Source: an uncultured Endozoicomonas sp. (GTDB lineage Bacteria > Pseudomonadota > Gammaproteobacteria > Pseudomonadales > Endozoicomonadaceae). From it: a stretch of 33,944 nt of DNA. Below the pieces are notes generated by a model. It searched no databases and was not told the DNA's origin. It worked only from the letters and a program-made list of their open reading frames with translations. The stretch lies in assembly GCA_900299555.1 (NCBI GenBank), contig OODV01000041.1, forward strand, positions 1-33,944. Reading direction: 5' to 3'. The position numbers and the translations under genes are program-made. Every line of letters begins with the position of its first letter. Position 1 is the stretch's first letter. Positions 17,418-28,100 of this stretch are shown in pieces.

Positions 17418-18278
17418 ATGGCAAATACAATAATCAATAACACCCCTATCAGCTTTGAGTTTTTCCCCACTAAAACTGAAGATGGAGCCCGAAAGCTGGA
17501 GCTGAGTGCTCTCAGCCTTGCTAAGTACCAGCCGGAGTTCTTTTCAGTCACTTATGGTGCTGGTGGTTCAACGCGGGATCGAACTCTTGAAACAGTACTA
17601 TCCACCCAGAACCAGACCCTTATAGCTACGGCTCCACACCTTTCGTGCGTTGGTGATTCCCGCGAGCAGATTAAAGAACTACTGAATTTTTATCGTACTC
17701 AGGGTGTAAAGCGCATCGTTGCCCTGAGGGGGGACCTGCCATCTGGAATGGGGCGTGACAGCGGTGAGCTGCGTTATGCGAATGAACTGGTTGAGTTTAT
17801 CCGCGCGGAAACCAATGATCACTTCCATATTGAGGTCGCAGCCTATCCGGAGGTTCATCCGCAGGCTCCGAATATGGAAAAGGATCTGGAAAATTTCAAA
17901 CGTAAAGTAGATGCGGGTGCAGACTCGGCGATTACCCAGTACTTCTTTAATGCGGACAGCTATTTTTACTTTCTCGAACGTACCAGCGCATTTGGTATTG
18001 ACGTTCCTGTTATCCCGGGCATTATGCCGATTACCAATTACACTCGGCTTGCCCGGTTTTCTGATGCTTGTGGTGCTGAGATTCCACGGTGGATTCGTAA
18101 GCAGCTGGAAGCCTATGGTGATGACATCACCAGCATTAAAAATTTTGGTGAAGAGGTGGTAACTCAGCTTTGTGAAAAATTGTTGGAAGGCGGGGCTCCC
18201 GGACTGCATTTCTACACACTTAACCAGGCTGCGCCCTGTCAGGGCATCTGCGATAACCTGGGCATTTCTGTTTCCTGA
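17418..18278 (+). CDS. metF: Methylenetetrahydrofolate reductase
   Basis: FAD enzyme reducing 5,10-methylene-THF to 5-methyl-THF, the methyl donor for regenerating methionine from homocysteine. I place the start at ATG 17418 (286 aa, matching the 280-300 of the family) with GGTGAG upstream. The longer frame from 17376 would begin inside the intercistronic hairpin. Motifs: ISFEFFPTKTEDGARKL at the N-terminus with the catalytic Glu, SVTYGAGGSTRDRT (folate/FAD site), RIVALRGDLPSG, VAAYPEVHPQAP, DAGADSAITQYFFN, PVIPGIMPITNY and the C-terminal GLHFYTLNQA. It is cotranscribed with ahcY, so AhcY-made homocysteine and MetF-made methyl-THF converge on methionine synthase, which is not in this window. 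Confidence 0.97.
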   Translation: MANTIINNTPISFEFFPTKTEDGARKLELSALSLAKYQPEFFSVTYGAGGSTRDRTLETVLSTQNQTLIATAPHLSCVGDSREQIKELLNFYRTQGVKRIVALRGDLPSGMGRDSGELRYANELVEFIRAETNDHFHIEVAAYPEVHPQAPNMEKDLENFKRKVDAGADSAITQYFFNADSYFYFLERTSAFGIDVPVIPGIMPITNYTRLARFSDACGAEIPRWIRKQLEAYGDDITSIKNFGEEVVTQLCEKLLEGGAPGLHFYTLNQAAPCQGICDNLGISVS

Positions 18279-18292
18279 GATTTTTTTGGAAT

Positions 18293-18338
18293 CACAAAGC
18301 GCACAGAGAAAGACTTGCCTTTTACTGTGCGCTTTGTG
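18293..18338 (+). other. Perfect 14-bp inverted repeat after metF
   Basis: CACAAAGCGCACAG (18293-18306) and CTGTGCGCTTTGTG (18325-18338) pair perfectly across an 18-nt loop, 15 bases after metF. No U-tract follows. It probably marks the metF 3' end or stabilises the transcript. Confidence 0.5.
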
Positions 18339-18398
18339 GTCTCTGTGGTTAAACGCTTATAATTCCCTTTTCTTGCATATAAGCCTCAGTACCTTCCC

Positions 18399-19127
18399 AT
18401 GAGAAATCCCCGTATTTTTTCAGACCAGCCGCTTCAGGCCGGTAGCTCAGTCGGACTTTCAGAAAGTGCGGCTAATCATGTCGGTCGTGTTTTGCGGATG
18501 AGGCCTGATGAGCCACTGATTCTGTTCAATGGTAAGGGCGGAGCCTGGCAGGGTACTGTAGAGAGTGTTAGTAAAAAGGCGGTCACTGTTTATCTGGAAT
18601 CCTTTATCGAAGGTGATGCCCAGTCTCCTTTGATTATTGAGCTTGGACAGACACTCAGTCGTGGCGAACGTATGGACTATGCCATACAGAAGGCAACGGA
18701 AGCTGGAGTGACATCAATCACTCCCCTGTGGAGTGAGCGGTGTGAGGTCAAGTTAAATGCTGACCGATTGGATAAACGAGTCAATCACTGGCAGCAAGTG
18801 GCCATCAGCGCCTGTGAACAATGTGGTCGTAATATAGTGCCTGTAATAAATGCGCCTGTGAAACTGGAAGAGTGGTTCTCAACACGGAGCACCGAGCTTA
18901 ACTTTGTTTTACATCATCGAACTCGGGAAAAGCTAAGTGGTTTTGATCAGCCAGCATCTGTATCCCTTCTTATTGGCCCAGAGGGTGGATTAACCTCTCA
19001 GGAAATTGAGCTGGCAGAGAGTCAACAGTTTAATCCTCTGGCGTTAGGTCCCCGAGTTCTAAGAACTGAAACCGCACCGGTGGTTGCCATTTCTCTGATG
19101 CAGTACCTCTGGGGAGATTATCAATAG
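18399..19127 (+). CDS. rsmE: 16S rRNA (uracil(1498)-N(3))-methyltransferase
   Basis: SPOUT-class methyltransferase that methylates N3 of U1498 in 16S rRNA, using SAM. The 242-aa length is normal. The N-terminal PUA-like part has SESAANHVGRVLRMRPDE and FNGKGGAWQG. The C-terminal SPOUT knot shows the family signatures GERMDYAIQKATEAGVTSIT, QVAISACEQCGRNIVPVI, LLIGPEGGLTSQEIELA and LGPRVLRTETAPVVAISLMQ. ATG at 18399 overlaps no other gene and sits 120 bp after metF. The co-location with SAM-cycle genes may be coincidental. Confidence 0.96.
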   Translation: MRNPRIFSDQPLQAGSSVGLSESAANHVGRVLRMRPDEPLILFNGKGGAWQGTVESVSKKAVTVYLESFIEGDAQSPLIIELGQTLSRGERMDYAIQKATEAGVTSITPLWSERCEVKLNADRLDKRVNHWQQVAISACEQCGRNIVPVINAPVKLEEWFSTRSTELNFVLHHRTREKLSGFDQPASVSLLIGPEGGLTSQEIELAESQQFNPLALGPRVLRTETAPVVAISLMQYLWGDYQ

Positions 19128-19187
19128 TACTTATTTAGTGAGTATAAGTAGCGAGAGTAAATAGCTGGTCAGCTTAAACAAAAGCCC

Positions 19188-19193
19188 TATAAT
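19188..19193 (+). promoter_or_regulatory. Possible -10 element before the lipoprotein gene
   Basis: TATAAT at 19188-19193 is a perfect -10 hexamer in an AT-rich gap; the -35 region (TGGTCA, 19167-19172, 15 bp away) is poor. An inverted repeat AAGAGCCT/AGGCTCTT (19211-19218, 19243-19250) follows and would lie in the 5' leader. Confidence 0.35.
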
Positions 19194-19311
19194 TCGACGT
19201 CCTTTTTTTTAAGAGCCTATTGTTATAAATGTGTCGCCTTTAAGGCTCTTTACATATTTGGTCTTGGGCGAGCGGCACTTTTGCTCAGGGCTGTTTTGGA
19301 GTAAATAATTC

Positions 19312-19839
19312 ATGAAGAAGGTAGCGATTAAAGCTCTAGCTGCTGCTGTTTTTGCTGCATCACTGACTGGCTGCATGGGGCAAATGGGTACCTCTGCTAT
19401 GGTGACCAAGGCTAACCTGACTGTTGTTGATAACCGCTATGGCCGTGCCGGACTGTTCATGCTGCTCAGCCCTGTATACGGTATTGCCGCCACTGCAGAC
19501 TTTTTCATTTTCAACACTATTGAGTTCTGGACCGGTACTAACCCGATTACTGGTAAGTCTCCAGCCGTTGTTGATATGCCTGTAGACGCCATCTTCAAGG
19601 TCAACCACAAGTTGGACAAGTCCATGACTGAAGTGCCTTTGGATGGCGTGGCTTCCACATCTTTCAAACAGGTTGATGAGAACACTGTTGAAATGCAGGT
19701 GACATACACCGATGGTAATCAGGCTATCATGCGTGGTGAAAAGTCTGGAGAAGAAGTGAACTTCTTCATGGATGGTGAGTTTGTTGCTACTGCTCAGGTT
19801 GCTGAGCTGAATGATTATGTTGCTTCCAAGCAGTCTTAA
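19312..19839 (+). CDS. DUF3332-family lipoprotein
   Basis: 175-aa small lipoprotein. The signal peptide MKKVAIKALAAAVFAASLTG ends in lipobox LTGC with Cys21 as the probable lipidated residue. The mature part contains ANLTVVDNRYGRAGLFMLLS, PVYGIAATADFFIFNTIEFW and TGTNPITGKSPAVVDMPVDA, which match my recollection of the DUF3332 family known from Vibrio and relatives; function unknown. The segment FMLLSPVYGIAATADFFIFNTIEFW is hydrophobic and may associate with membrane. Residues after the lipobox are Met-Gly, without the Asp+2 retention signal, so the outer membrane is the likely destination. It is transcribed alone, with its own strong terminator. Confidence 0.87.
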   Translation: MKKVAIKALAAAVFAASLTGCMGQMGTSAMVTKANLTVVDNRYGRAGLFMLLSPVYGIAATADFFIFNTIEFWTGTNPITGKSPAVVDMPVDAIFKVNHKLDKSMTEVPLDGVASTSFKQVDENTVEMQVTYTDGNQAIMRGEKSGEEVNFFMDGEFVATAQVAELNDYVASKQS

Positions 19840-19855
19840 TTGATTCCGTTAAAGA

Positions 19856-19883
19856 AAAAGGGAGCTTCGAGCTCCCTTTTTTT
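19856..19883 (+). terminator. Rho-independent terminator of the lipoprotein gene
   Basis: GGGAGC (19860-19865), loop TTCGA, GCTCCC (19871-19876), then seven Ts, with an A-tract on the 5' side. Confidence 0.94.
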
Positions 19884-19963
19884 ATGAGTTTCGATTTTAT
19901 ACGGTGGAACTATAAAAATGAAATATAGTCCAAGCTGGCTCTGTATAAAATTTGGATCTAATT

Positions 19964-21589
19964 ATGCTAGGCGCGGGGAGTACTTCATCACCAGCTTCGG
20001 GAAGAATACTAACAGTATTTGAAGAGGAAATATTAGCTCAAGTAGAAAAATGCCGTAGGTGGAATGTAATTGATGGTCGCAGCTATATTGTCTATGGTAT
20101 TTCAGAGGAGGGGCTAAAGAAGTTTATTCCTGATGGTGTTTTAAATTCTTTTAAATGTTTTGAAGAGTTTGCAATAAGGGCTCTAGATTGTCATGAGCCA
20201 GAAAAAACACGCCTGTGTTGCAAAAAATTATTCCATCGTGATTTTGTAGATGCTAGTTCAGTTTCTGGTATAAGTCTGCAAAATGATGAGGAGTGTGAAG
20301 CTTTTACTATTTTAAGTGATGACAGTAAAAGAAAAACATCAGAAGTTCTTGTTGGTGTAAATGATCGAAGTAGCATTGTTGCTGGAAAAAAAATGATTAT
20401 AACTAATACCAGCGAGCAGTGTGTTTCACCTTTTTCCAATGATAAAGGAGTATTGTTCAAGAGCCGTCTGGGAGGAAAGTATATTTGGTTGAAGTGCTCA
20501 GAATCAGTTTTGTTGAACTTTGACGTGGAAAATGGAAAAAGAATATGGAAAGAGATAGGAAAGAGTATGACTCACAATGTTTATTTCGATGTTAATCCAC
20601 TCTCTCGACAGTCAGGACCCGTATTTCAATATACTGGAGGTGGTAAGAGTTTAGGCATTAACCATGAGCGTGATGGCGAGTTATTTCTTCCACTGCATGT
20701 GATTGATACCCTGCTACAGAGAAAGATATATTCTGGTAACCAGAAGTTTGTACAATGGGTATGTACCAATTGTGATTTTCAGATGAAGGCACTATTTGAA
20801 ATTGCCAGGATAACTGCGGAAGAGAATAATGAGGGAGTGCTTGTATGTATGGTTTATGAGCACCTTCCAGTACATCACACCTTGGCTTCAACTTTGTATA
20901 TCAAGGGAGGTATATTATATTTTTATCTTCACGAGACGCTTGGTTTTGAAAATGAACTTGCAATAAAAATCAGGGATAAGCAATTAGCAGCTCTGAAATC
21001 TAGTTTCTATAATTATTCAATTGTTTGTATAACGCCAAAAGAACCTATGCAAAAAGATTTTAGTGTTTGTGGTGTTTTTGCTATTAATATGGCTCGATAT
21101 GTCTCGAAAAATCCACTGGGATGGGTTTCGTTTTTAGTTAACCAAAAAATTAAAAATCCTTGTTTTGGGGAAGTAGCAATTGAATATATTCCAGTAAAAA
21201 GCTTGCCTCCAGAGCTACTAAAGGTTTGTCAGAGAGTAGAGCATATATCACCAGATAATAAAAGGACTTTGATAGGCCATAAAAATAAATGGGATTTAAC
21301 GCTTGGAGAATATTTGACCGCATATGGAGGCAAGCATGCTGCATTAGTAAAGCTAATCAAATACATTAATGAATATGCTGCTATTCGAAGGGATTCTCAG
21401 CCTGCAAAAAGTAATATTGCACCCGTTATGGAGGATCGGAGTGGTAAACGTTCCAAGAGGAAAAGATGTCAGATAGTCGAATCCAGTTCTGGAGATTTGA
21501 GTGAGCCTAAACCCAAGAGAGAAAGAACCCTAAAAATAAATGATCGGCTCAGTGGGCAGAATTTATTTGTGAAGTTAGAGAGCACTTGA
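19964..21589 (+). CDS. YopJ-family (C55-like) acetyltransferase effector candidate
   Basis: 541-aa AT-rich gene. The C-terminal half carries a YopJ-like catalytic layout: His305 in YEHLPVHHTLASTLYIKGG, Glu324 in ILYFYLHETLG, and Cys369 in EPMQKDFSVCGVFAINMARY. His-Glu spacing is 19 and Glu-Cys 45; in YopJ (H109, E128, C172) these are 19 and 44. Such enzymes acetylate Ser/Thr/Lys of host kinases and other proteins after type III secretion and need host inositol hexakisphosphate. Residues 1-250 resemble nothing I recognise. The C-terminus has two basic clusters (KRSKRKR 495-501, KPKRER 516-521) that could act as nuclear localisation signals. I start at ATG 19964; an in-frame TTG lies 12 bases upstream and no clear SD is visible. 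No secretion genes are adjacent. A Ulp1-like C48 protease is the alternative reading. Confidence 0.78.
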   Translation: MLGAGSTSSPASGRILTVFEEEILAQVEKCRRWNVIDGRSYIVYGISEEGLKKFIPDGVLNSFKCFEEFAIRALDCHEPEKTRLCCKKLFHRDFVDASSVSGISLQNDEECEAFTILSDDSKRKTSEVLVGVNDRSSIVAGKKMIITNTSEQCVSPFSNDKGVLFKSRLGGKYIWLKCSESVLLNFDVENGKRIWKEIGKSMTHNVYFDVNPLSRQSGPVFQYTGGGKSLGINHERDGELFLPLHVIDTLLQRKIYSGNQKFVQWVCTNCDFQMKALFEIARITAEENNEGVLVCMVYEHLPVHHTLASTLYIKGGILYFYLHETLGFENELAIKIRDKQLAALKSSFYNYSIVCITPKEPMQKDFSVCGVFAINMARYVSKNPLGWVSFLVNQKIKNPCFGEVAIEYIPVKSLPPELLKVCQRVEHISPDNKRTLIGHKNKWDLTLGEYLTAYGGKHAALVKLIKYINEYAAIRRDSQPAKSNIAPVMEDRSGKRSKRKRCQIVESSSGDLSEPKPKRERTLKINDRLSGQNLFVKLEST

Positions 21590-21622
21590 GGAAGAGACTT
21601 CAAGATAGTCTCTTCCTCAAGT
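21584..21622. terminator. Perfect 16-bp hairpin between convergent genes
   Basis: ACTTGAGGAAGAGACT (21584-21599) and AGTCTCTTCCTCAAGT (21607-21622) form a perfect stem with a 7-nt loop. The effector stop codon (21587-21589) lies inside the stem, and chpC ends 12 bp beyond it from the other side. No U-tract exists on either strand. It may serve as a shared 3' boundary for both transcripts. Confidence 0.55.
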
Positions 21623-21633
21623 AGCTCGTCAGC

Positions 21634-22113
21634 CTAGTGAATAGAATCAAGATGTTTGATGGCTATTATTTCGGTAACTTTTTGCTCTAAAAGTATAAGA
21701 TCAGGAATTGACGCTGGAACCTCCCTCAGAATAACTCTGTGCTTTTCCATTGGCCCTTTTTCTTCCGCCGAATTTCTCACCTCTTCACGCATCAGTGTTA
21801 ATGGCTGCGGAATACCCTGTACCACCATTGCATAGAAGGGTAAGTCATCGCTCTTACCAGTACGATGCATAATGGCTATGCGATTAGTGGCAGAGAACTC
21901 TGCAAATCGTCCCCCGTTCAGCCTTTCAAAGGAAACAACCGGGATCTTGATGCCTCGCCAGAGGAGGTCACCCAGCAACCACTCCGTTTCCGGGTAGTTT
22001 TGTTCCGGGCGACTGTAGTCTTGAACAGCTGCGATGCATGCTGAAGGGATCAGCAAGGGGCGTTGCTGCATAGGGATAAGTACGGATGAAATTGGCTGAT
22101 GGCTTCCGGACAT
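21634..22113 (-). CDS. chpC: CheW-like protein ChpC of the Pil-Chp system
   Basis: 159-aa single CheW-like domain protein. It reads RPLLIPSACIAAVQDYSRPE and WLLGDLLWRGIKIPVVSFER, the beta-strand pattern in which CheW proteins dock to a receptor and kinase, and ends with an ILLEQKVTEIIAI strand. Such adaptors couple methyl-accepting proteins to a CheA-like kinase. It lies 65 bp downstream of chpA on the same strand, the place ChpC takes in pseudomonads after ChpB; ChpB is absent here. As last gene of the operon it ends near the shared hairpin. The call rests on domain type plus position. Confidence 0.85.
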   Translation of the reverse strand: MSGSHQPISSVLIPMQQRPLLIPSACIAAVQDYSRPEQNYPETEWLLGDLLWRGIKIPVVSFERLNGGRFAEFSATNRIAIMHRTGKSDDLPFYAMVVQGIPQPLTLMREEVRNSAEEKGPMEKHRVILREVPASIPDLILLEQKVTEIIAIKHLDSIH

Positions 22114-22178
22114 GGTTTCCTCTTAATTCTGGTGCTGCGCTATTGAGGACTGCAGAGCTTCTTAAAGAAGCTCTGTTA

Positions 22179-25100
22179 TCAGGCTGTCTCAACCGCAATC
22201 AGCTTTTCAATGGCTTCGAGTAATGGACCTTCCTGGAAAGGTTTTCCTATGTACTCATTAACACCAAGGCTGAAGGCCCGGTTGCGATGCTTCTCGCCGG
22301 TTCTGGAAGTAATCATGATGATGGGCAGATCCTGAAGCTCCGGATCATTCCTGACAGCACTGGCTACCTCGAAACCATCCATACGCGGCATTTCGATATC
22401 CAGAAGCATGATATCCGGTTTGTGCTCCGATAGGAGTGCCATTGCCTCGACTCCATCTCGTGCAGATGTGACCTCGTATCCTTGGCGAGCCAACAGTCGG
22501 CTGGTGACTTTCCGCACAGTTACAGAGTCGTCCACAACAAGCACTCTGACCGGCTGATCACTGTTATCGAGCTCATATCTTTCCACTGCGTCAGACTTGG
22601 CTTCCTGTATGGAAATCTGATGCTTGCGGTACAGTGCCGCTGGGTCAAGGATAACCACAACCCGGCCATCACCAAGAATGGTGGCACCGTTAACCCCTGC
22701 CAGCCCGGAGAACTGAACCCCCAGACTTTTGGTAATGATTTCCCGGCTACCTACAATGGAGTCAACCTGAACTGCTATATTCTCACTGCCTCTCTGCACC
22801 AGTACGACTGGACACTGCCCGTCGCTTATTTTGGGGCTGGCAGTACCGATAAGAGCGCCCATGTAAATCAGCTGGTGCTCGGTACCATTACCATAAACGA
22901 GAGGGGCCTTATTTCTGTAGCAATCAGCCAGCATGCTGGATGACACCATGGAGATGCCATCAATGGCATGCATGGGAAGTGCGTACAGGCTGTTACCGAC
23001 TTCCACCATCAATGCACGATTGATGGACAGTGTAAATGGTAGCCTGAGGGAGAAGTGTGTTCCCTGTCCAACTTCAGACTTAATCTGGATACTGCCACCC
23101 AGTTGACGAACCGAGTTATTCACAACGTCCAACCCGACACCTCGACCAGAGAGGTGGGTAACGTTAGTGGCGGTGCTGAATCCGGACTTCATGATCAGCT
23201 CAATGGCTTCCTGATCTGTTATATGTCCATCCGGACTAATCAGCTTTTGCTCAACAGCCTTGGCTTTAACGGTTTCGATATTGATACCACGACCATCATC
23301 GGACAACTCAACCAAAACATCCGCACCGTCGCGGCGGATAGACAGTGAAATCTTGCCAGATTCAGGCTTACCTGATTTTCTTCGTTCTTCCAGCGTGTCT
23401 TCGATACCATGACCTATGGCATTTCGCAGCATATGCTCCAGTGGGGCCAGAATTCGCTCGAGCATGGTTCTGTCCATTTCACCCTCGGCATTACTGACCA
23501 GTAGCTCGACGGGTTTGCCCAGATCATCGGATACCTGGCGGACAATTTTGCGTAGCCTGGGGACAAGGCGACTGAAAGACACCATCCGGGCTTTCATCAG
23601 CTTTTCCTGCAGTTCAATCTGGGTTCTGGACTGTTGCAGTAGCAGAGTTTCTGTATCCCGGGTTTTCTCCTGCAGAGCTTCACGCAGGTCCATCAGGTCA
23701 GATGCAGATTCAACCAGCGAGTGAGAAAGTTGTGACAGTTCTGAGTACTGGTCCATCTCCAGTGGGTCGAAGTCCGGATTATCACTAAAATCGCCCTGGT
23801 GACGGGAAATAATCTGGGTCTGTGTTTCTATATCAAGACGCCTTAACTGCTCCCGAACTCGCAGAATGGTTCGATTCATCTCTTCAAGCGTTCTGGTCGC
23901 ATCTGCTGTCTGTTGCTCAATGCGAGAACGGCTGATGCTGGTTTCTCCAGCGAGGTTAATCAATGTCTCCAGTAGCTCCGATGGGACCCGGACCATTTCA
24001 CTGGATGATGTCTGGAGTGCGCTCCCTTCAGTATCAGCGATCGTTTGAGGGGCTACTCTGATGGTGGATACTGGATCCAGTATCAGCTCAGCACTATGTT
24101 CAGATTGCTGTTGCGACAGATCAGAAAGATCACTTATCCAGTCACCTTCAAATACTTCATGAGTGACAGGCTCACTGACAGAGGTCTGTCCAAGGTAATC
24201 AGGCAAGACTTCGATATCAGTGACTGTTGAACCATTGGAGACCAGTCTGTGCTTCCATTGCCTGAGCTCCTCCAGCATACGCAGGACATCAGGTGATGAT
24301 TCCCCTTTACCGAGAGTTTTCAGAGTTACTTCAATGGTGTCGTGAGTTTTCTGTATCAGTGCCAGAGGCGCATTCTCAGGCTCACAGCTGCCATTGGTAA
24401 TGGACTCATAGACATCTTCCAGGGCATGGCTCAGCTCTCCAAGTTCAGTGAGCTCTGCCATCATTGCTCCCCCTTTCAGGGTATGAAGGCATCGCTGAAG
24501 CTCATGAACCGGCTGTAACTCGTTTGGTGCACTTAGCCATATTTCAAGAGACTGGGCTGAGTCCTCCAGCAGTTCATAAGCTTCTTCTATAAACACCTTA
24601 CGCAGCTCCTGGTCGGAGTCAGCTTCATTGAGGAGAGAAGCAAGCGGCATGCTCTCAGCAGGTGCTATAGGACTTTCAGGTTTGAACTCTGATTGTTTAT
24701 AATTCTCATCCGCAATGGAAGACAGTACAATTTCTTCTTCAGCATCTGAATCCAGGATGAATTCAAAGGACTCATCCTCTGAATTGTGTTCTGCCTTTTG
24801 GTCTGGAAAATCATCCGGTTCTTTTGCACTTGATGTCTGCTCAAACAGTAGGGACTCAAGTGCCTCGCGCAGCGCGCTGAAAACTATCTGTGGAGACTCT
24901 GGTGTTTGCTGGGAAGCCACCTGGTTCATCATTTCGACCAGAGCTTCAAAGCCATCAATAAATGGTGGTAGTAGCTGCTGAGGCAGTGTAGTTTCATGTG
25001 TTTCCAGGTAAACGCAGACATCCCGCAATACATCACAGAGCTTTGCCATGGCTGATAGTCCAGCCTCGTTGGCATTCTCGGCCAGCACCTTCAGTTCGAA

Positions 25101-28100
25101 TTTGAACTGATCAAGCTCTTCAAGAGAGATGCTGCTAACCCATGCTTTCAGATGGCTGCTGGCATCAAGTAAAAGGTCAAGGTCACTCGCCAGGAAGAGT
25201 GCTGCCTGCTGGCTTGGTGGTTGTTTTTCTGGAGAGAGTTCTGCCGTCAACTCATCTTTCAAGCTGTTGCTGAGCAGTTGGTTATGAAGTGCGTTAAGCC
25301 AGTTAAGGAAACTATCAACTTTCAGCTCCAGAGACTGAGGAGCGGTTTGAAGTTGCAGCAGTGCGTCTTCAATCAGATCAACGCCCTGTTCAAGCATGCT
25401 GATAACCTGGTTGTCAGCAGGAACCAGATGGGCGCGGATTTCCTTGATCGTTTTTTCAATGGCAGCAATCAGCTCAGCCAGGGGTGTGATTTCAGCCATA
25501 AATGCACTGCCCTTGAGAGTATGCAGCGCTCTCTGGACAGTATCACTGATCTGGATATTACCACCCAGCTGATAGGAATTTTCGATAAAGCTTTTGACAA
25601 CGTTCAGGTGCCCTCTGGCTTCGCTGTCAAATATTTCAAGTAGTTGCTGGTCGTATTCTGGCTCAGGATCAATGGTGATTGACACTTCTGTTGGAAGGTC
25701 GTCACTGACTGCTACTGTTTCCACAAAACTGGCTGACTCAACGGTGTTACTGTTCAGGTCTGCTTCAGCCTGACTTTCCTCTATGATGTTGCCAAATAGA
25801 ATCGCCGGCTCTTGAGTATCAGTCTCTTCAGGCTCATCGCGTTCAATAACAAAGCTGATACCTTTGCCAAGGGCATCCGCCTTTTCCATGCAGATGAGTA
25901 CTTCAGGGGTGAGCTGTTGGCTATCAGCGGCAAAATCACGCACCAGTTCCGGTAGCATATTGATGACTTCACCCAGCAGCTCAAGCATTGGTTCAGACGT
26001 TGCGATGGCACCATCAATCACGCTGTTAAGCATGTTTTCGATAGACCATGCGAGTTCACCAATAACCTCAGCACCAACCATACGCCCACTTCCTTTCAAA
26101 GTATGAAAGGAACGGCTTATATCGTTCATGCAGGCTTCATCATTAATGTTTCGATACCAAACGGGGAGTTGAGTTTCGAGTTGCTGCAGAACTTCGGAGG
26201 CTTCTTCTACGAAAATTTCATGAATATCATCATCGCTATCCTCAAATGGAACACTAAAAGACGCTTCAATAGAAGGAGGTTCATTTATGTGGAGTCGACC
26301 GTTGGAAGTTAAGTCTTCGGTGATATCATCTATTTGTAATATATCGTTTTCGGTTAAAGGGGGAGGGGAAGAAACATCATCATCAGATAAGGGGGCTTTA
26401 GTAAGGGAAAGACCTTCCAGAGCGGGTAAGTCATCTTCATTTAGAGAGAAATCAATACTCAGTGGTAGATTATCCACCTCTGTTTTTTGATTATCACTGG
26501 CTTCTTCGATTGGAAGAAGGCTCTCCAGCTCTGCCAGGTCGATAGGAGGAGAAAAGCTTATGTCCTGTTCTTGTATTGACTCTGGAACCGGCGGCTGGCG
26601 ATCGGTTGTAAATTCAATGGTCGGGCCGTAGTCGACGTCTTTTTCACGGGAATCTGTTATCGCAGCAGGTGAAGGTATTGGCTCATCGTAGCGGAACTCA
26701 ATAACATCGTTTTCAGCAGCCTCTTTTTCCAGAGCTGCTCTTTCTTCATCACTGAGCAGGTGTACGGAAAACGGGTTTACTTTGGCTGTAGATTCGTTTT
26801 TCGGTGGTGTTATAGCTACTTCAGGTGTTTCTTTTGACGCTTCAAGTTTATCGAGGCTTTCCTGAGTGATATCCAGCGTTTTCTCTGAGTGTGGCGAAGC
26901 TCCACTGCTCAATTGTTCAAGGTAGTACTCGATACTGGACAGTGTATCTGCCAGTGCTTCCAGTTCATCAAGGCTGGGCTTAATGCTCTTTTCCAGCCAC
27001 TGGCTTTGAATATGTTGAGAGCATCGACTGATTAACTCAGCAACCCGGTTCAGGGGAATAATGGCAAGACTGCCCTGAATGCTTTTTATCAGAGGGAGTA
27101 GTTTTGCCAAAAACTCCTGGTTGTGCTGGCTGCCCAGATAGTCAACAACAGTTCCTTTAGCTTGCTCAAGGTTTTCACGAGCTTCATGGATTACTGTTTG
27201 ATGAATATCATTCATCTGAGCTGATATAGAAGGTTGATCGGTTACAGGGCGGCTGAAGCCCATAAATTGATTCAGTCCCGCTTCAACTTCGAGCAACTGG
27301 GCTGCGGTATTGATTAGAGTATCATTAATTTGATCGGGAGCTTGCTCACTGCTTAGAATCGCTGTCAGGTGATCTGACTCTTTTTGCATGATGTCTTGCA
27401 ATTTATCGAGGCCAAGCATGCATAGCGTGTCAGAAATTTGCTGACAGGTTGCTAATTGTTCCTGAATTCTGGTCTTGTTGACCTCAGGGTTAAGCAGGTA
27501 AAGGTCCAGAGCATCTTTGACATGAGCAAGCTCTTCTTTAATGGCTTTTACCACTGGGGCAGCTGCATCAAAGCTGATTAGACTGACGTCCCGAGGCTCA
27601 GATTCAAGAGCCCTGTCCAGTGAATAGCGTCGTTTTAATGAGAGAATCAGTGAGTTGTCACTGTTTGCTTTACCAATACGGTACAGAATCTCCCGCAATA
27701 GCTCTTCTTGCGGTGGAGTATTCAGGCGCTTGGTTTCCTCATTAGCCAGGCATTTCAACTCATGATCCATCTCGCGAAGTATCGTAATGGCATGGTTATC
27801 AATGGCAATGGAGCCTTCTTTAAGGCCTTCAGAAAAAGCGGTGGTGGCATCCCATAGAGGCGATATTGGTGAGTCCCAGCAAAGGTTTTGCAGCTTGGCG
27901 AATATTTTACTAATGATAGCCAGTTGCTGTTCCCGTTGACTATCCCTGAGGACCCCGGCCAGACAGAGCTGATACTTTTGACGTATTTTTCGTACCAAAG
28001 ATGCAAAGCCATTACTTTGCAGTTTATGCAGCTGTGCTTCTGAAATCGGTGCTATCGTATGAACGATACTGGGTGTAAAAAAATCAATATCCGATAACGC

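Noticed and set aside
22482-22943. 153-codon plus-strand frame opposite chpA, and similar frames along chpA and pilJ
   Set aside because: These are antisense shadows of long conserved genes with no start signals of their own.
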